Below, piece by piece: positions 35,901 through 44,227 of a stretch of 64,000 nucleotides of DNA. The notes under the pieces are model-generated. The model did no database searches. It was not told the origin of the DNA and worked only from the letters and a program-made list of their open reading frames with translations. Every line of letters begins with the position of its first letter. Positions within the stretch are counted from its first letter, which is position 1. A program made the translations under genes and the position numbers. The DNA is from [Scytonema hofmanni] UTEX 2349 (GTDB lineage Bacteria > Cyanobacteriota > Cyanobacteriia > Cyanobacteriales > Nostocaceae). Where the stretch lies: positions 1 through 64,000 of the forward strand of contig NZ_ALWD01000002.1 of the NCBI RefSeq assembly GCF_000582685.1, in the 5' to 3' direction.

Positions 35901-36906
35901 TATCGCCCAGAGAATTGTCCAAACCAGTATTGGTAATAAAACTTTTACTATCTAGCGTGACGGCACCAGTGGCATTAATGACAACATCCCCCGCTGGAAT
36001 ACCCGCCTTACCTTCACCAGCTTGAAGCGCTGTAGCGATAAAGCTAGTTTCAGAGAGGCTGAGGTTACGAGCATAAACGGTAACTGCACCCCCTCCAGTT
36101 GTAAAAGCAAAGGCGTTGTTTTGCAGTGTCACATCGGCTCTGGGTAGATTTTCTGGGAAATTTAATTGCATTTCATTACCACTACCAGTCAGCCCAACGG
36201 TTCCCACTCCCGCCAGTCCGCCCAATTCTAGGCGATTACCTACCGCAAATACACCACCACCATCAAAAGTAATATCTCCACCCACTAAAAAGCGGCTTCC
36301 TTGTTGCGGAGAAAATGACGCACTATTTGCAGTATCCGTCTCATTTGGGCGGGAGCGGTTGGTAATTGCACCTTGATTAAGTTGGTTAAACAACAACGCT
36401 GAAGGCTGAATAGTCAATAACGGTGGTGCTTGGGGATTCGTGGCACTAAAATTTCCCTGGTTTCCAAATTGAACCGCGTTCGCTGTCGTCCCCAAAAAGG
36501 AACCTCGCACATCTAACCGTGCATTCTGCCCAAATAAAATCCCATTGGGATTAATCAAAAACAGATTCGCAGCACCATCAACACCCAAAGTCCCGAAAAT
36601 ATTCGATGCATTCCCACCTGTCACCCGCGTTAGTATATTTTCCACTCCAACAGGGTTGCCAAAATACACTCTTTGCCCATCACCTACATTAAACTGACTA
36701 AAACTATGAAAAAGATTGATCCCCCGTTGAGCGCCACCGTCAATTTTGTCACCTGGTACGTTATTAATTAAAATATTCGGAGTCAGTCGGGAAGCTTCTG
36801 TTCCAAGGGTGTTATCTGGGGTAATTTGCGCGTTTGCGGGAGTACAGGCAAGTATAAAAACGCTGGTAAATAAGAATTTTTGCAGCAATTTCTGTAGTTG
36901 ACGCAT
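32989..36906 (-). CDS. filamentous-haemagglutinin-type TPS exoprotein
   Basis: This 1305-residue protein has a signal peptide (about 1-26, ending ANAQ), then a TPS secretion domain with ITPDNTLGTEASRLTPNILI and NLFLINPNGILFG. A long right-handed beta-helix follows with about 70-residue imperfect repeats (GNAGNLTIN, LSIRDGG, VNASDFVEVVG). The conserved C-terminal block reads DCPRGSNAKKPLG and AQGWVKTPDGKIM. Such proteins are exported by an FhaC/ShlB pore; one is encoded at 62135. Function is probably adhesion, contact or biofilm. It is intact, unlike its neighbour. ATG at 36906 is the only sensible start. Confidence 0.9.
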   Translation of the reverse strand: MRQLQKLLQKFLFTSVFILACTPANAQITPDNTLGTEASRLTPNILINNVPGDKIDGGAQRGINLFHSFSQFNVGDGQRVYFGNPVGVENILTRVTGGNASNIFGTLGVDGAANLFLINPNGILFGQNARLDVRGSFLGTTANAVQFGNQGNFSATNPQAPPLLTIQPSALLFNQLNQGAITNRSRPNETDTANSASFSPQQGSRFLVGGDITFDGGGVFAVGNRLELGGLAGVGTVGLTGSGNEMQLNFPENLPRADVTLQNNAFAFTTGGGAVTVYARNLSLSETSFIATALQAGEGKAGIPAGDVVINATGAVTLDSKSFITNTGLDNSLGDSGNVTIDAQSIRLNNTSQITTGGQRSQGNIRLNAAEDVTLDNNSQISTSGSQNSIGNGGDIAIKARTINLSNQAVIDSGNIGQGRSGKTTLQAQDTISLFNGARISSSSGASVFGGTNSEASGDIEIQARTLSLEGEYTIISSRNFDEGRAGDIRITTDDSISLNGFASISSSSNGKGDGGNIQLQTRTLTLSNGANIGTQTQGQGNSGNLLINADSVSLSGSTVFGSRNGESFITGSRLATRAQGSGNGGQLIINTGKLSVRDGGDIATGVGIDQPGRGGDLIINAKDSVEVIGFIPNSGQLSGIGTSTLGSGDAGNLTITTPRLSIRDGGTVTTSAATNTSTGRGGNLTINASDFVEVVGLSPDNKFFSDISAGTLGAGDAGDITINTGRLSIRGGALVGTDTRLGSKGRGGNLTVNASENVEVVGVGITPNGQLSSRLTASTSGAGNAGNLTINARSLSVRDLGIVSATVNSGSTGQGGNLTVNASDFVEVVGSSPDGQLGSVLTTATFGSGNAGRLNINTRRLSIRDLAFISTAAAEGSTGHGGDLTINASDLVELVGHSPDNMLGSFLTTFTEGTGDAGRLSITTNRLSIREGGYITTGTSSTGRGGDININATDSVEIVANPANTDLADGIFTSTGGSGNAGDLSIRTQRLSVRNGGAISAGTAPGSTGRGGNLTVNASDSVEVVGISNNGSLPSFLSVRSRGEGQAGNITVNSPRISVKDKGVINAESFAADGGNITLNTNLLLLRRGGNISATAGLAQGVGNGGNIKINAPLIVAVDKENSDISANAFQGSGGNVTINTKGIFGIVPASFPTAQSDITASSQLGVQGQINIIQPDVQPTQGIIELPDQIIDATNQFAQDCPRGSNAKKPLGKFVVSGRGAIPPSPFQPLVGTSNLSPLATLEGSSPKVSNSSSTPSIPPTQPALVEAQGWVKTPDGKIMLVAQAPETTLSSRVSASVCPVSK

Positions 36907-37512
36907 TACAAAATCTAGGTAGGGGTAGTAAACACGTTGTGTTTAAGTTACATATATCACTATTTCTGGCTATGTTTAACTAATGCAATAGTAGGTTGAG
37001 TAAAGCATTTGATATCTTGCACCAGTCTCAATAACCCGCCGAGGAATAAATTCCCCGGCTGATAGCTAAAGTCGTCTAAAGACGACTGAGTAAGAATTTT
37101 AGTCCATTGAAACTGACATCTTGCAGCATTCTCAATTAGCGTCCAGACCCGCCCAGAGTTAAAACTCCACAGCTTTTAGCTCAAGTCCACGCTTTGTGGA
37201 CTCAAACCTTTATCTAGTCGTCTTTAGACGACTTTAACTATTAGCCTTAGAATTTATTCTGAGGCGGTTTTGGGATTGGTGCAAGATGTTGGATACAACG
37301 AAAGTAACCGTAGTCAAGTTTATCTAAATGCTAAACCCAGCGTTCTACATGAGGCTCTTGTACCTCTTAAAGGTCGTGCCTCTGTTAATGTCGATAAATG
37401 CGACGTATCGTAGAGACGTTCCGGCGGAACGTCTCTACGAGTTTTTACGGTTTTTTATTATGTTATGCCGGACATGATATGAGAGCGGTAAACCGCTCAC
37501 TACACAGTTTCT
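36907..37512. repeat. intergenic region with nested palindromes
   Basis: Near 37015 ATCTTGCACCAGTCTCAA and near 37270 TTGGTGCAAGAT face each other. Between them are GTCGTCTAAAGACGAC (about 37070) and TCGTCTTTAGACGACT (about 37215), plus CCACGCTTTGTGGA. At 37410-37440 a 29-bp near-perfect palindrome contains GACGTTCCGGCGGAACGTC, also found near 49175. A short open stretch (37282-37412, VGYNESNRSQVYLNAKPSVL) looks coding-like but has no start or family. No gene is supported. Confidence 0.5.
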
Positions 37513-38952
37513 TCAACCGATACCTGACCAATCTTTGAGAATTGGTAACACAAATTCGATGGGTTTGCGTTTTTCCACTGTTATCCGCACTGTGGTTGTG
37601 GTTCCTGGTGTCATTTTTAGCTGCGGTCCAGTGGAGGATGACCAGCGATATTTGCTGAATGTTGAGGAATCGGGCTGAAGTTCTGTAAATACCGTAAGTT
37701 GTGGTCCTTGTCCCATCACACTAGGTAAAATATCCGCATTGCCAATTAAACTGACTGCACCTTGTTGTGTGACAGGGAATGCAGATATATTTGTTACTTT
37801 GCCTTCGATGCCGCCAAATTCTTCCCGCTTTACTGTAGAGGGTGTGATTTGCACTTGACTACCCGGTTTAATTTTCTTGCCTTCACTGACGGGCAGAAAG
37901 ACAACATTAACTAACTTAGCAGATGACTCTTGAGCAGCGATCGCACCAATTCCTACACCTGGTTCTAACTGTTGCCCCGGTTTGGCGGTAATTTCCAAAA
38001 TCCTCCCCGTGTAATCGCTGATAATTCTACTACTCTTTTGTAACTGTAATTCCAATTGAGCAATCAAACGTTGGGTTTCTTGAATTTCTTTGGTACGGTT
38101 GGTATTAATGGTTAAATCTTGTTCTTTTTGCGTTGCTTGACGACTATCCAATGCTTTTAATTGCGCTGATAACTCGTTAGCTTGATTGAGATTGCGGAGA
38201 TATTCACGTTGAGCATCAGCTTCTTTTACATCTAATTGATTTAATTGCGATTCTGCTTCGTTGATTTGCGCTTCGGCATTAATATATTCTTGCCGTGCTT
38301 GTAAAGCCATATCTTTAGGAACTGCACCTTGACGAAATAGATTTTCGCGCTCATCCCACCGCTGCTTCAATGTGGGTTGCAATTCGCGTAATGTTTGCAA
38401 ACGCTGTTTGAGATTTTGGCGATCGCGTTTCAATACTTCTAATCCCTTTGATCGTAAAATGGGAGTGAGGGACTGTACCGTTTGCAGACTTTGCTGTATT
38501 GTGCGTCGCTGCTCTTGCGTGGCTGTCTGTTCGAGAGCATAACGTTGTATCTGCACTTGTGTTGCAGTTTGGTCTTGGAGTCGCAATTGTGCTAGTTTAT
38601 CGCGGGAAAGCTGCAATTGCTTTTTTAACTCAGATTGGTCAATCGTTGCTAAAACCTGACCCTTTTTCACCATTTCCCCTACTTCCACATTTAATTCCAG
38701 AATCCGTCCGGGGTTAGATGCTTGAACTGTGACAACTTTACTCGGATAAATTAGCACTCCTCGACCTGTAACAATAATCGGAATGCGTCCGAGTATACTC
38801 CACGTTAAGCCTGCCGCAACCAATGAACCAAGTGCAAATAAGGAAAACCAACGTTTGGGACTAGTTATTTTGATTAATTGGTCGAGTTGTTCGGGAGAAG
38901 CTACCTTTTCTAAAGCTTCTTTGCGAAATAATTGATTTTTCTGCGTTACCAT
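37513..38952 (-). CDS. HlyD-type membrane fusion protein of the bacteriocin exporter
   Basis: The 479-residue product starts MVTQKNQLFRKEALEKVASP; 38952 is chosen over 38967 because GAAGG precedes it. One membrane segment (about 42-62: FALGSLVAAGLTWSILG) is followed by a split lipoyl-type domain (GRILELNVEVGEMVKKGQVL). A long coiled coil (about 125-330) rich in Gln and Leu follows, then the returning barrel domain. This is the periplasmic adaptor of type I-like exporters, matching the NHLM HlyD component. It lies between the ABC genes and the precursors on the same strand. Confidence 0.88.
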   Translation of the reverse strand: MVTQKNQLFRKEALEKVASPEQLDQLIKITSPKRWFSLFALGSLVAAGLTWSILGRIPIIVTGRGVLIYPSKVVTVQASNPGRILELNVEVGEMVKKGQVLATIDQSELKKQLQLSRDKLAQLRLQDQTATQVQIQRYALEQTATQEQRRTIQQSLQTVQSLTPILRSKGLEVLKRDRQNLKQRLQTLRELQPTLKQRWDERENLFRQGAVPKDMALQARQEYINAEAQINEAESQLNQLDVKEADAQREYLRNLNQANELSAQLKALDSRQATQKEQDLTINTNRTKEIQETQRLIAQLELQLQKSSRIISDYTGRILEITAKPGQQLEPGVGIGAIAAQESSAKLVNVVFLPVSEGKKIKPGSQVQITPSTVKREEFGGIEGKVTNISAFPVTQQGAVSLIGNADILPSVMGQGPQLTVFTELQPDSSTFSKYRWSSSTGPQLKMTPGTTTTVRITVEKRKPIEFVLPILKDWSGIG

Positions 38953-38967
38953 TGAATTTACCTTCAA

Positions 38968-39553
38968 TTTCTATAGAATTTACCGAAATGTTGGGTCTAA
39001 AGCCCCGTCCTTTAGTACTGGTTTTCTGGTATACTAATTGCAGTGGCAAGGTAATCAACCACTTAAAAAACCTAGCTGTCGAAAGACAAAGCACGCTGAA
39101 AGAGTGAAAATTAAATCTATAGGGTTCTACTGCATTTTTCTAGCTTCCTCCTAGCAGTGGGTAAAAGATTTATAGGGACTAGACAAACAGTATTTTGAAA
39201 CAAATTGTTTCAGTTAAACAGGACTTGTAGAAATGCAACTAGGGTAGGGCATACCCAAAGTAACGCTTGGGAGCCAGTGCGTTGGGCGGCTCTGCCGACT
39301 TGAAGCACCTGGCGTGGAGAGTCTCACCTCTGACTTAGACGACGCAAGGACTTCTTCGTTAAGTGATCTCAGTGAACCAAGAATCCCCGTTCATTTATGT
39401 CGGGGAGTGTCAACCCAAGATTCTTTGCATCCCTCTTTGCATCTTCTCCTTCGGAGACGCCAAGGACGAACGCGGTTCGTTTCTCTTTAAAAGACCAGAA
39501 AACGAACCGCCAAGACGCCAAGGACGCCAAGAAGTAAGAGGAGTGAGAGAGTT
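38968..39553. other. intergenic region with dispersed repeats
   Basis: No gene is supported in this 586-bp gap. Bases 39430-39530 contain GACGCCAAGGACG-type repeats, and 39240-39340 a TGGGCGGCTCTGCCGACTTG-type repeat, both common between genes in filamentous cyanobacteria. The promoter of the HlyD gene should lie in the right part of 38953-39100. Confidence 0.45.
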
Positions 39554-40645
39554 TCAATCAATTCCGATTCTTTTGAGCATCCATTCAAATCGCGCCCCCG
39601 CTAAGGCAACTTGTGTGAGAAAATGGGCATTAAGTTCGTTAGCGTAAGATTTGTCTAAAGATTGTCCGCTACTGTAAGTTAACCTGCCATACCCAAGCCG
39701 CTGAACGATCGCTTGTTGTTTATCGGCTAACAAAACAGACAGCACGCGATAAAATCGAACTGCAAACCCCACATCATGCAGCAGTTTAGCTGCTAAACGC
39801 CATCGAGGAATCGACAGCACCCGCGAATTCCGCAGCGCTTTTACTGTCACTGCCGGCGGTTGTGCTTCAATAAAGGGAGTTTCACCAATAATATCACCAC
39901 GGGATAACCGGGCAAATTCTTGTTCTAATGGTTGAGTGTCCTCTAAATTAGAAAAAGCTCGTGTTAATGGATTGCAGTCTTCTGTAGCTGCGTTCAAAGC
40001 GATCGCACCATCAAGTAAAATATGTAGTGCTTCAATTGGTCTACCACTGCGAATCAACACGGTGTCTGCGGCAATTTGTTGGACTCTTCCCGCAGCAATC
40101 AACCACTCAATATCGCTATCGTGTAACTCTGCAAAGATAATCAATGCTTCCCGTAGTTGCGGTTGACTTAATACAACTGTGCTGCGTCCGAGTTGATTCA
40201 TCATTAGTTCTAGCCGATTTGCTAACAGCACTGCACTTGCTCTTGTCAGGTGTGCGGCAAAATTGAGGTCTTGTTGCAACTTTTGTAATAGATGCGATCG
40301 GTCAATTGTCAAAATTAAAGATTTGCTTGTCGCACAAACTGTGGTAGATGGTAAGTAAGTTTCTACAAAAGGAATTTCTCCTACCATCTCTCCACTCGAT
40401 AATCGAGCAATTTCCCGTCCCGGCAGGGCACCACCTTCAAGCGCTGCAAAAGCTCGACCCAGCGGATTTGCATTACTCTGAGTCAGCGAAACCGTCAACG
40501 CACCATCTAAAAGAATATACAGCGCATCTAGCGGTTGACCTTGCTGAATCACAACAGTTCCTGGCTCAATTTCAACTTGATGTCCGGTTGCCAACATCCA
40601 GTCTATATCTTGATTGCTAAGTTCCTTCAATAGAACTTGTGTCAT
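39554..40645 (-). CDS. protein with two cyclic-nucleotide-binding domains
   Basis: The 363-residue product starts MTQVLLKELSNQDIDWMLAT; 40645 is preferred over 40729 because GGGAG lies 11 bases upstream and the frame before it looks non-coding. Two cNMP-binding beta-barrels occur in tandem: GTVVIQQGQPLDALYILLDG with RLSSGEMVGEIPF, and DTVLIRSGRPIEALHILLDG with RLSRGDIIGETPF. No DNA-binding or catalytic domain is present, so it may regulate partner proteins by ligand binding. The adjacent ABC protein at 19424 also has such a domain. It lies directly downstream of the CTB precursor genes on the same strand. Confidence 0.85.
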   Translation of the reverse strand: MTQVLLKELSNQDIDWMLATGHQVEIEPGTVVIQQGQPLDALYILLDGALTVSLTQSNANPLGRAFAALEGGALPGREIARLSSGEMVGEIPFVETYLPSTTVCATSKSLILTIDRSHLLQKLQQDLNFAAHLTRASAVLLANRLELMMNQLGRSTVVLSQPQLREALIIFAELHDSDIEWLIAAGRVQQIAADTVLIRSGRPIEALHILLDGAIALNAATEDCNPLTRAFSNLEDTQPLEQEFARLSRGDIIGETPFIEAQPPAVTVKALRNSRVLSIPRWRLAAKLLHDVGFAVRFYRVLSVLLADKQQAIVQRLGYGRLTYSSGQSLDKSYANELNAHFLTQVALAGARFEWMLKRIGID

Positions 40646-40715
40646 TGATAAATAAACTCCCTTAAAGAATAATGTATGGGAGAACAAATAATTTGGAAAT
40701 AGCTTGAAAATTTCA

Positions 40716-40991
40716 TTATTTTCTGCCAAAAAATTTGGCTAATCCGCTAAAAAAGCTCATAATATCGCTTGGAGAATTCAAATCTAAACCAATAATTTGA
40801 AAAGCCGAAGAAAATGTTTGAGAAGATTTGAAAAGAGAACTTCGTCTTGAACCTTTTCGGTGCGCTGAAAATATATCACTTTTTTCAAACATCGAGCCAG
40901 AGATTGAAATACTAATCCCCCCTGCGATTCCTTCAAGTTCTTCTTCAGATAATTCCACCGGAGTATTATTTACATCTGTTTCATTAGACAT
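40716..40991 (-). CDS. CTB-family-like double-glycine peptide precursor
   Basis: The 91-residue product starts MSNETDVNNTPVELSEEELE; 40991 is preferred over 41018 as AAGGAG lies just upstream. The leader ELSEEELEGIAGG ends in the double glycine cut by C39 peptidases. The core ISISISGSMFEKSD onward is basic and serine-rich, differing from the two precursors upstream. It is the third precursor of the cluster. It would be exported by the C39 ABC protein at 30310. Activity of the mature peptide is unknown. Confidence 0.8.
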   Translation of the reverse strand: MSNETDVNNTPVELSEEELEGIAGGISISISGSMFEKSDIFSAHRKGSRRSSLFKSSQTFSSAFQIIGLDLNSPSDIMSFFSGLAKFFGRK

Positions 40992-41189
40992 TATTTTCTC
41001 CTTGCTCAGGTAAAACATTTCTGGATTTAGTAGATTTGTCCATTAAACCAATTAATGATTTCTGAAATTACACTATTTCTAGTGGAGTGGTACTTATGCA
41101 GATTCAGAGGTAAACCCTCTAAAAGTTAAAGCAGAGACTGTTCGTGCAATGAAACAGCCTCTGCTTAAGTCCCAGTCAGAGTAAACAAA

Positions 41190-41441
41190 TTAGGCGATCG
41201 CGATCGCTTGACCAGCCGAGCTAAAGATTTCTTGGACATTAGTCAAAGAAGCAGTACCGCTACCATTTGGACCTGCGAAGGTTTGTTGACCTACAGTCAG
41301 ATTCTTCTGAGAGAAAGTATTTGTAGCATCAGATGCAAAACCTTGAACATCACCGAAACTGATTGCTAATCCACCTGCTACGGTGTCGAGTTCCAATTCA
41401 GATAGTTCAACTGCACCGATGTTGTTGATTTCGTTAGTCAT
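41190..41441 (-). CDS. CTB-family bacteriocin precursor, copy 2
   Basis: The 83-residue product starts MTNEINNIGAVELSELELDT; ATG at 41441 has GGAGAAA upstream. The leader ends TVAGG and the core is LAISFGDVQGFASDATNTFS with further NLTVGQQTFAGPNGSG. It differs from copy 1 at a few residues (TASLTNV against TVSLTNA) and at the C-terminus (AIAIA against AIAVK). Leader and upstream region are identical to copy 1. No modification enzymes are seen in the window, so the peptide may be unmodified. Confidence 0.85.
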   Translation of the reverse strand: MTNEINNIGAVELSELELDTVAGGLAISFGDVQGFASDATNTFSQKNLTVGQQTFAGPNGSGTASLTNVQEIFSSAGQAIAIA

Positions 41442-41519
41442 TGTTTTTCTCCGTTGTTGTGTAATTTTGGATATTAAGATTTGTTGTCGGGTGAGCATTG
41501 TACCCACCCAGGTTGTGAA

Positions 41520-41771
41520 TTACTTAACAGCGATCGCTTGACCAGCCGAGCTAAAGATTTCTTGAGCATTGGTCAGGGAAACTGTACCGCTACCATTTGG
41601 ACCTGCGAAGGTTTGTTGACCTACAGTCAGATTCTTCTGAGAGAAAGTATTTGTAGCATCAGATGCAAAACCTTGAACATCACCGAAACTGATTGCTAAT
41701 CCACCTGCTACGGTGTCGAGTTCCAATTCAGATAGTTCAACTGCACCGATGTTGTTGATTTCGTTAGTCAT
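41520..41771 (-). CDS. CTB-family bacteriocin precursor, copy 1
   Basis: The 83-residue product starts MTNEINNIGAVELSELELDT and ends QAIAVK. It is nearly identical to copy 2, and the repeat unit is about 330 bp including the upstream leader. The double-glycine leader (TVAGG) fits the C39 exporter at 30310. It is the first gene of the three-precursor cluster, and the promoter probably lies in 41790-41900. Confidence 0.85.
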   Translation of the reverse strand: MTNEINNIGAVELSELELDTVAGGLAISFGDVQGFASDATNTFSQKNLTVGQQTFAGPNGSGTVSLTNAQEIFSSAGQAIAVK

Positions 41772-42093
41772 TGTTTTTCTCCGTTGTTGTGTAGTTTTGT
41801 GATTCGCAGCGTGTTTTAACTGGTTTATCGTTAGCTTGGTTGTGTCTGCTGCGTTTGTTTGCTTTCGATGTGTTCATAATAGGAATTTTGCTTTTAGCTG
41901 TACATCGGAAAAACGTTGGGTTTGCAACCTGCTTTTTATCCATCAAAGTGACTCCAACTTTAGTTGGAGGCTTTAAGTTCAGATTAGGATTTACGCTGGT
42001 ATGGTGGTTGCAGCTTTGGATTGAAGAAAAATCTGATCGAGTTAAGGTGTCTCAGATATATGAGTAAACAAGACCGTTGATAAAATTAGAGAA

Positions 42094-43170
42094 ATGCTAC
42101 GTCGTCTTAAGCTTGCATCTCAATTTACGTTACTGCTGTCACTAATTTTTATTGCTGGAATTGCCCTAGGGGGATTGGCATTGTCTAAAGCTCTAGAGCA
42201 AAAAGCCGAAATGGAAATGAGTCATCGAGGAGAAATGGCTATGCAGATGGTGAATGCAGTAAAAAGTTATACGAGTAAGGATATTGCACCGCTGATTGCT
42301 CAAATAGCCGATCCCCAAACTCAGTTTATTCCGGAAACTATACCCAGCTTGGCAGCAAGGCAAGTATTTGACACGCTCAAACAAACCTGGAAATACAAAG
42401 ATTTTATTTATAAAGACGCAACACTGAATCCCACAAATTTGGCTGACCAAGTTGACCGATTCGAGGCAAAATTAATTGAGCGGTTTGAGAGCGATCGCAC
42501 TCTCAAAACTTTATCTGGTTTTCGCACTCAAGCTGGAGAACGATTATTTTATAGCGCTCAACCATTAGCTGTAACAAACTCAAGCTGTCTGGTGTGTCAC
42601 AGTACACCGCAGCTTGCACCAAAAAGCCATGTGGAAAAATATGGTACTCAAAATGGTTTTGGCTGGAAGCTGAATCAAATTATCGGCACTCAGATTATCT
42701 ATATCCCTGCAAGTGAAGTATTTAGGAACGCTCGTCAAGCGCTTTTTCTATTCATCAGCATATTTATGGGCATTTTTGCATTAGTAATTGTGTTCATTAA
42801 CTATTTACTTAAGTGGAGAGTAATTCAACCTTTAAAACCAATGGCTCAACTTGCCCAAACAATTATTTTAGATCACCTTAGCGTCACCGAAGTCAGAAAA
42901 CTCGAACGCGAAGGGTTAACCCAAATCGCACAACGCACCGATGAACTGGGGCAACTTGGACGTGTGTTTCAAAAAATGGTGCGGGAAGTATGCGATCGCG
43001 AAGCGCACCGCAGGCATCGCGAACAGCAATTATCCGAGCAGTTGCAGCAGCTTCAAGTAGAAATTGACTCCTCAAAAGTAATAACTCAAGTTGCGGAAAT
43101 TGCTGAAAGTGATTATTTTCAGAAGCTACAAAAAACTGCAAAAGAGATTCGCAATCAATGGAGTCACTAG
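42094..43170 (+). CDS. DUF3365/Tll0287-like c-haem sensor protein with HAMP-like region
   Basis: The 358-residue product has an N-terminal membrane segment (about 12-32), then an extracytoplasmic domain of the DUF3365 family carrying the haem-binding motif CLVCH (near 167-171). A second membrane segment (about 212-236) is followed by a HAMP-like segment (IQPLKPMAQLAQTI) and a coiled coil. No kinase or cyclase domain follows, so output depends on a partner. The MinD-like ATPase gene 84 bp downstream is a plausible one. Such proteins are thought to sense redox state or oxygen. Confidence 0.8.
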   Translation: MLRRLKLASQFTLLLSLIFIAGIALGGLALSKALEQKAEMEMSHRGEMAMQMVNAVKSYTSKDIAPLIAQIADPQTQFIPETIPSLAARQVFDTLKQTWKYKDFIYKDATLNPTNLADQVDRFEAKLIERFESDRTLKTLSGFRTQAGERLFYSAQPLAVTNSSCLVCHSTPQLAPKSHVEKYGTQNGFGWKLNQIIGTQIIYIPASEVFRNARQALFLFISIFMGIFALVIVFINYLLKWRVIQPLKPMAQLAQTIILDHLSVTEVRKLEREGLTQIAQRTDELGQLGRVFQKMVREVCDREAHRRHREQQLSEQLQQLQVEIDSSKVITQVAEIAESDYFQKLQKTAKEIRNQWSH

Positions 43171-43254
43171 TGGTGATTAACCTATAAGGTCTCTACGATT
43201 CATCCCCCAGTTATGCAAAAAAATCAGTTTTAAAATCAAGGAAAGTAGATAATA

Positions 43255-44076
43255 ATGGCTAAAATTGTCTCAATTCATTCTTTTAGAGGCGGAACGGGTA
43301 AATCTAACGTCACTGCCAACCTCGCAACCTTGATTGCTCGTGCAGGCTACCGCGTAGGCATAGTAGACACAGATATTCAATCACCAGGAATTCATGTCCC
43401 TTTTGGTTTGGATGAAACCAAAGTCAAGCACACACTGAATGATTACTTGTGGGGACGCTGTACAATTGAAGCTGCTACTTACGATCTCAGTTCTGTCTTT
43501 ACAACATCAAAGAACTGGTTTTCTCAGAACCGAGGCAAAATCTATCTGATTCCATCTAGTATCAAAACTGGGGAAATCTCGCGGATTTTGCGTGAGGGAT
43601 ATGATGCACGTTTGCTTAATGATGGGTTTCGTCAGATAGTGCAACGTTTCGGGTTAGATTATCTCTTCATTGATACTCACCCTGGAATCAACGAAGAAAC
43701 GCTTCTTTCTGCCATTATCTCGGATGTACTCATAGTAATTCTACGTCCCGATAAACAAGACTATCAAGGGACAGCAGTAACAATCGATGTGGCACGTAAA
43801 TTAGATGTGCCAAAAATGCTATTAGTTGTGAATAAAGCATTACCTAGCTTGAATCATGAAAGATTGCGGCAACAGGTTCAACAAACTTACAACGTTCCAG
43901 TTGCAGGAGTGCTACCTGTTTGTGAAGAAATGTTTCATTTGGGAAGTAGTGATATTTTCTGTTTGCGCTATCCAGAACATCCTTGGACAAAAACAGTCAG
44001 TGCGATCGCACTTCACCTAAGTGAAAATAATAAACCTGTAAATAAGCCGTTTCATCTGGGAAGAATCAACGGCTAA
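43255..44076 (+). CDS. MinD/ParA-like ATPase
   Basis: The 273-residue product starts MAKIVSIHSFRGGTGKSNVT, with deviant Walker A RGGTGKSN. VGIVDTDIQSPG is the second motif and YLFIDTHPGINEE is Walker B. Unlike the ParA at 11870, it is not next to a ParB-type gene. It follows the c-haem sensor gene in the same direction, a pairing I associate with cyanobacteria, so a signalling or positioning role at the membrane is more likely than DNA partition. No amphipathic C-terminal membrane helix is obvious. A rho-independent terminator follows. Confidence 0.8.
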   Translation: MAKIVSIHSFRGGTGKSNVTANLATLIARAGYRVGIVDTDIQSPGIHVPFGLDETKVKHTLNDYLWGRCTIEAATYDLSSVFTTSKNWFSQNRGKIYLIPSSIKTGEISRILREGYDARLLNDGFRQIVQRFGLDYLFIDTHPGINEETLLSAIISDVLIVILRPDKQDYQGTAVTIDVARKLDVPKMLLVVNKALPSLNHERLRQQVQQTYNVPVAGVLPVCEEMFHLGSSDIFCLRYPEHPWTKTVSAIALHLSENNKPVNKPFHLGRING

Positions 44077-44105
44077 TATAATTTTGTCAAAATTGAGAGT
44101 TTCAG

Positions 44106-44134
44106 AACCCCGACTTATCGAATAAGTCGGGGTT
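44106..44134 (+). terminator. rho-independent terminator after the MinD-like gene
   Basis: AACCCCGACTTAT (44106-44118) and ATAAGTCGGGGTT (44122-44134) form a perfect 13-bp hairpin with a CGA loop, followed by ATTGCTATT. It lies 30 bp after the stop codon. Confidence 0.85.
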
Positions 44135-44227
44135 ATTGCTATTCGTAGTTGCGTGGAAATTGCATATGTCTACTTCACCAGAAATAGTGAATAACATACA
44201 GGCAAAAAATTACTGGTTTCCAATACT

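Noticed and set aside
33358..36376. Long opposite-strand ORFs across the haemagglutinin genes, also at 53636-55966
   Set aside because: Repeats rich in Gly, Asn and Thr codons leave the reverse frames open. The products are Pro/Ser-rich with no domains.
39363..39647. 94-residue ORF downstream of the double-CNB gene
   Set aside because: It reads through GACGCCAAGGACG-type repeats and the 3' end of the gene on the other strand, with no family-like composition.
43255..44076. Second plasmid partition ParA
   Set aside because: No ParB-type gene follows, and the c-haem sensor neighbour points to a MinD-like signalling or positioning role.
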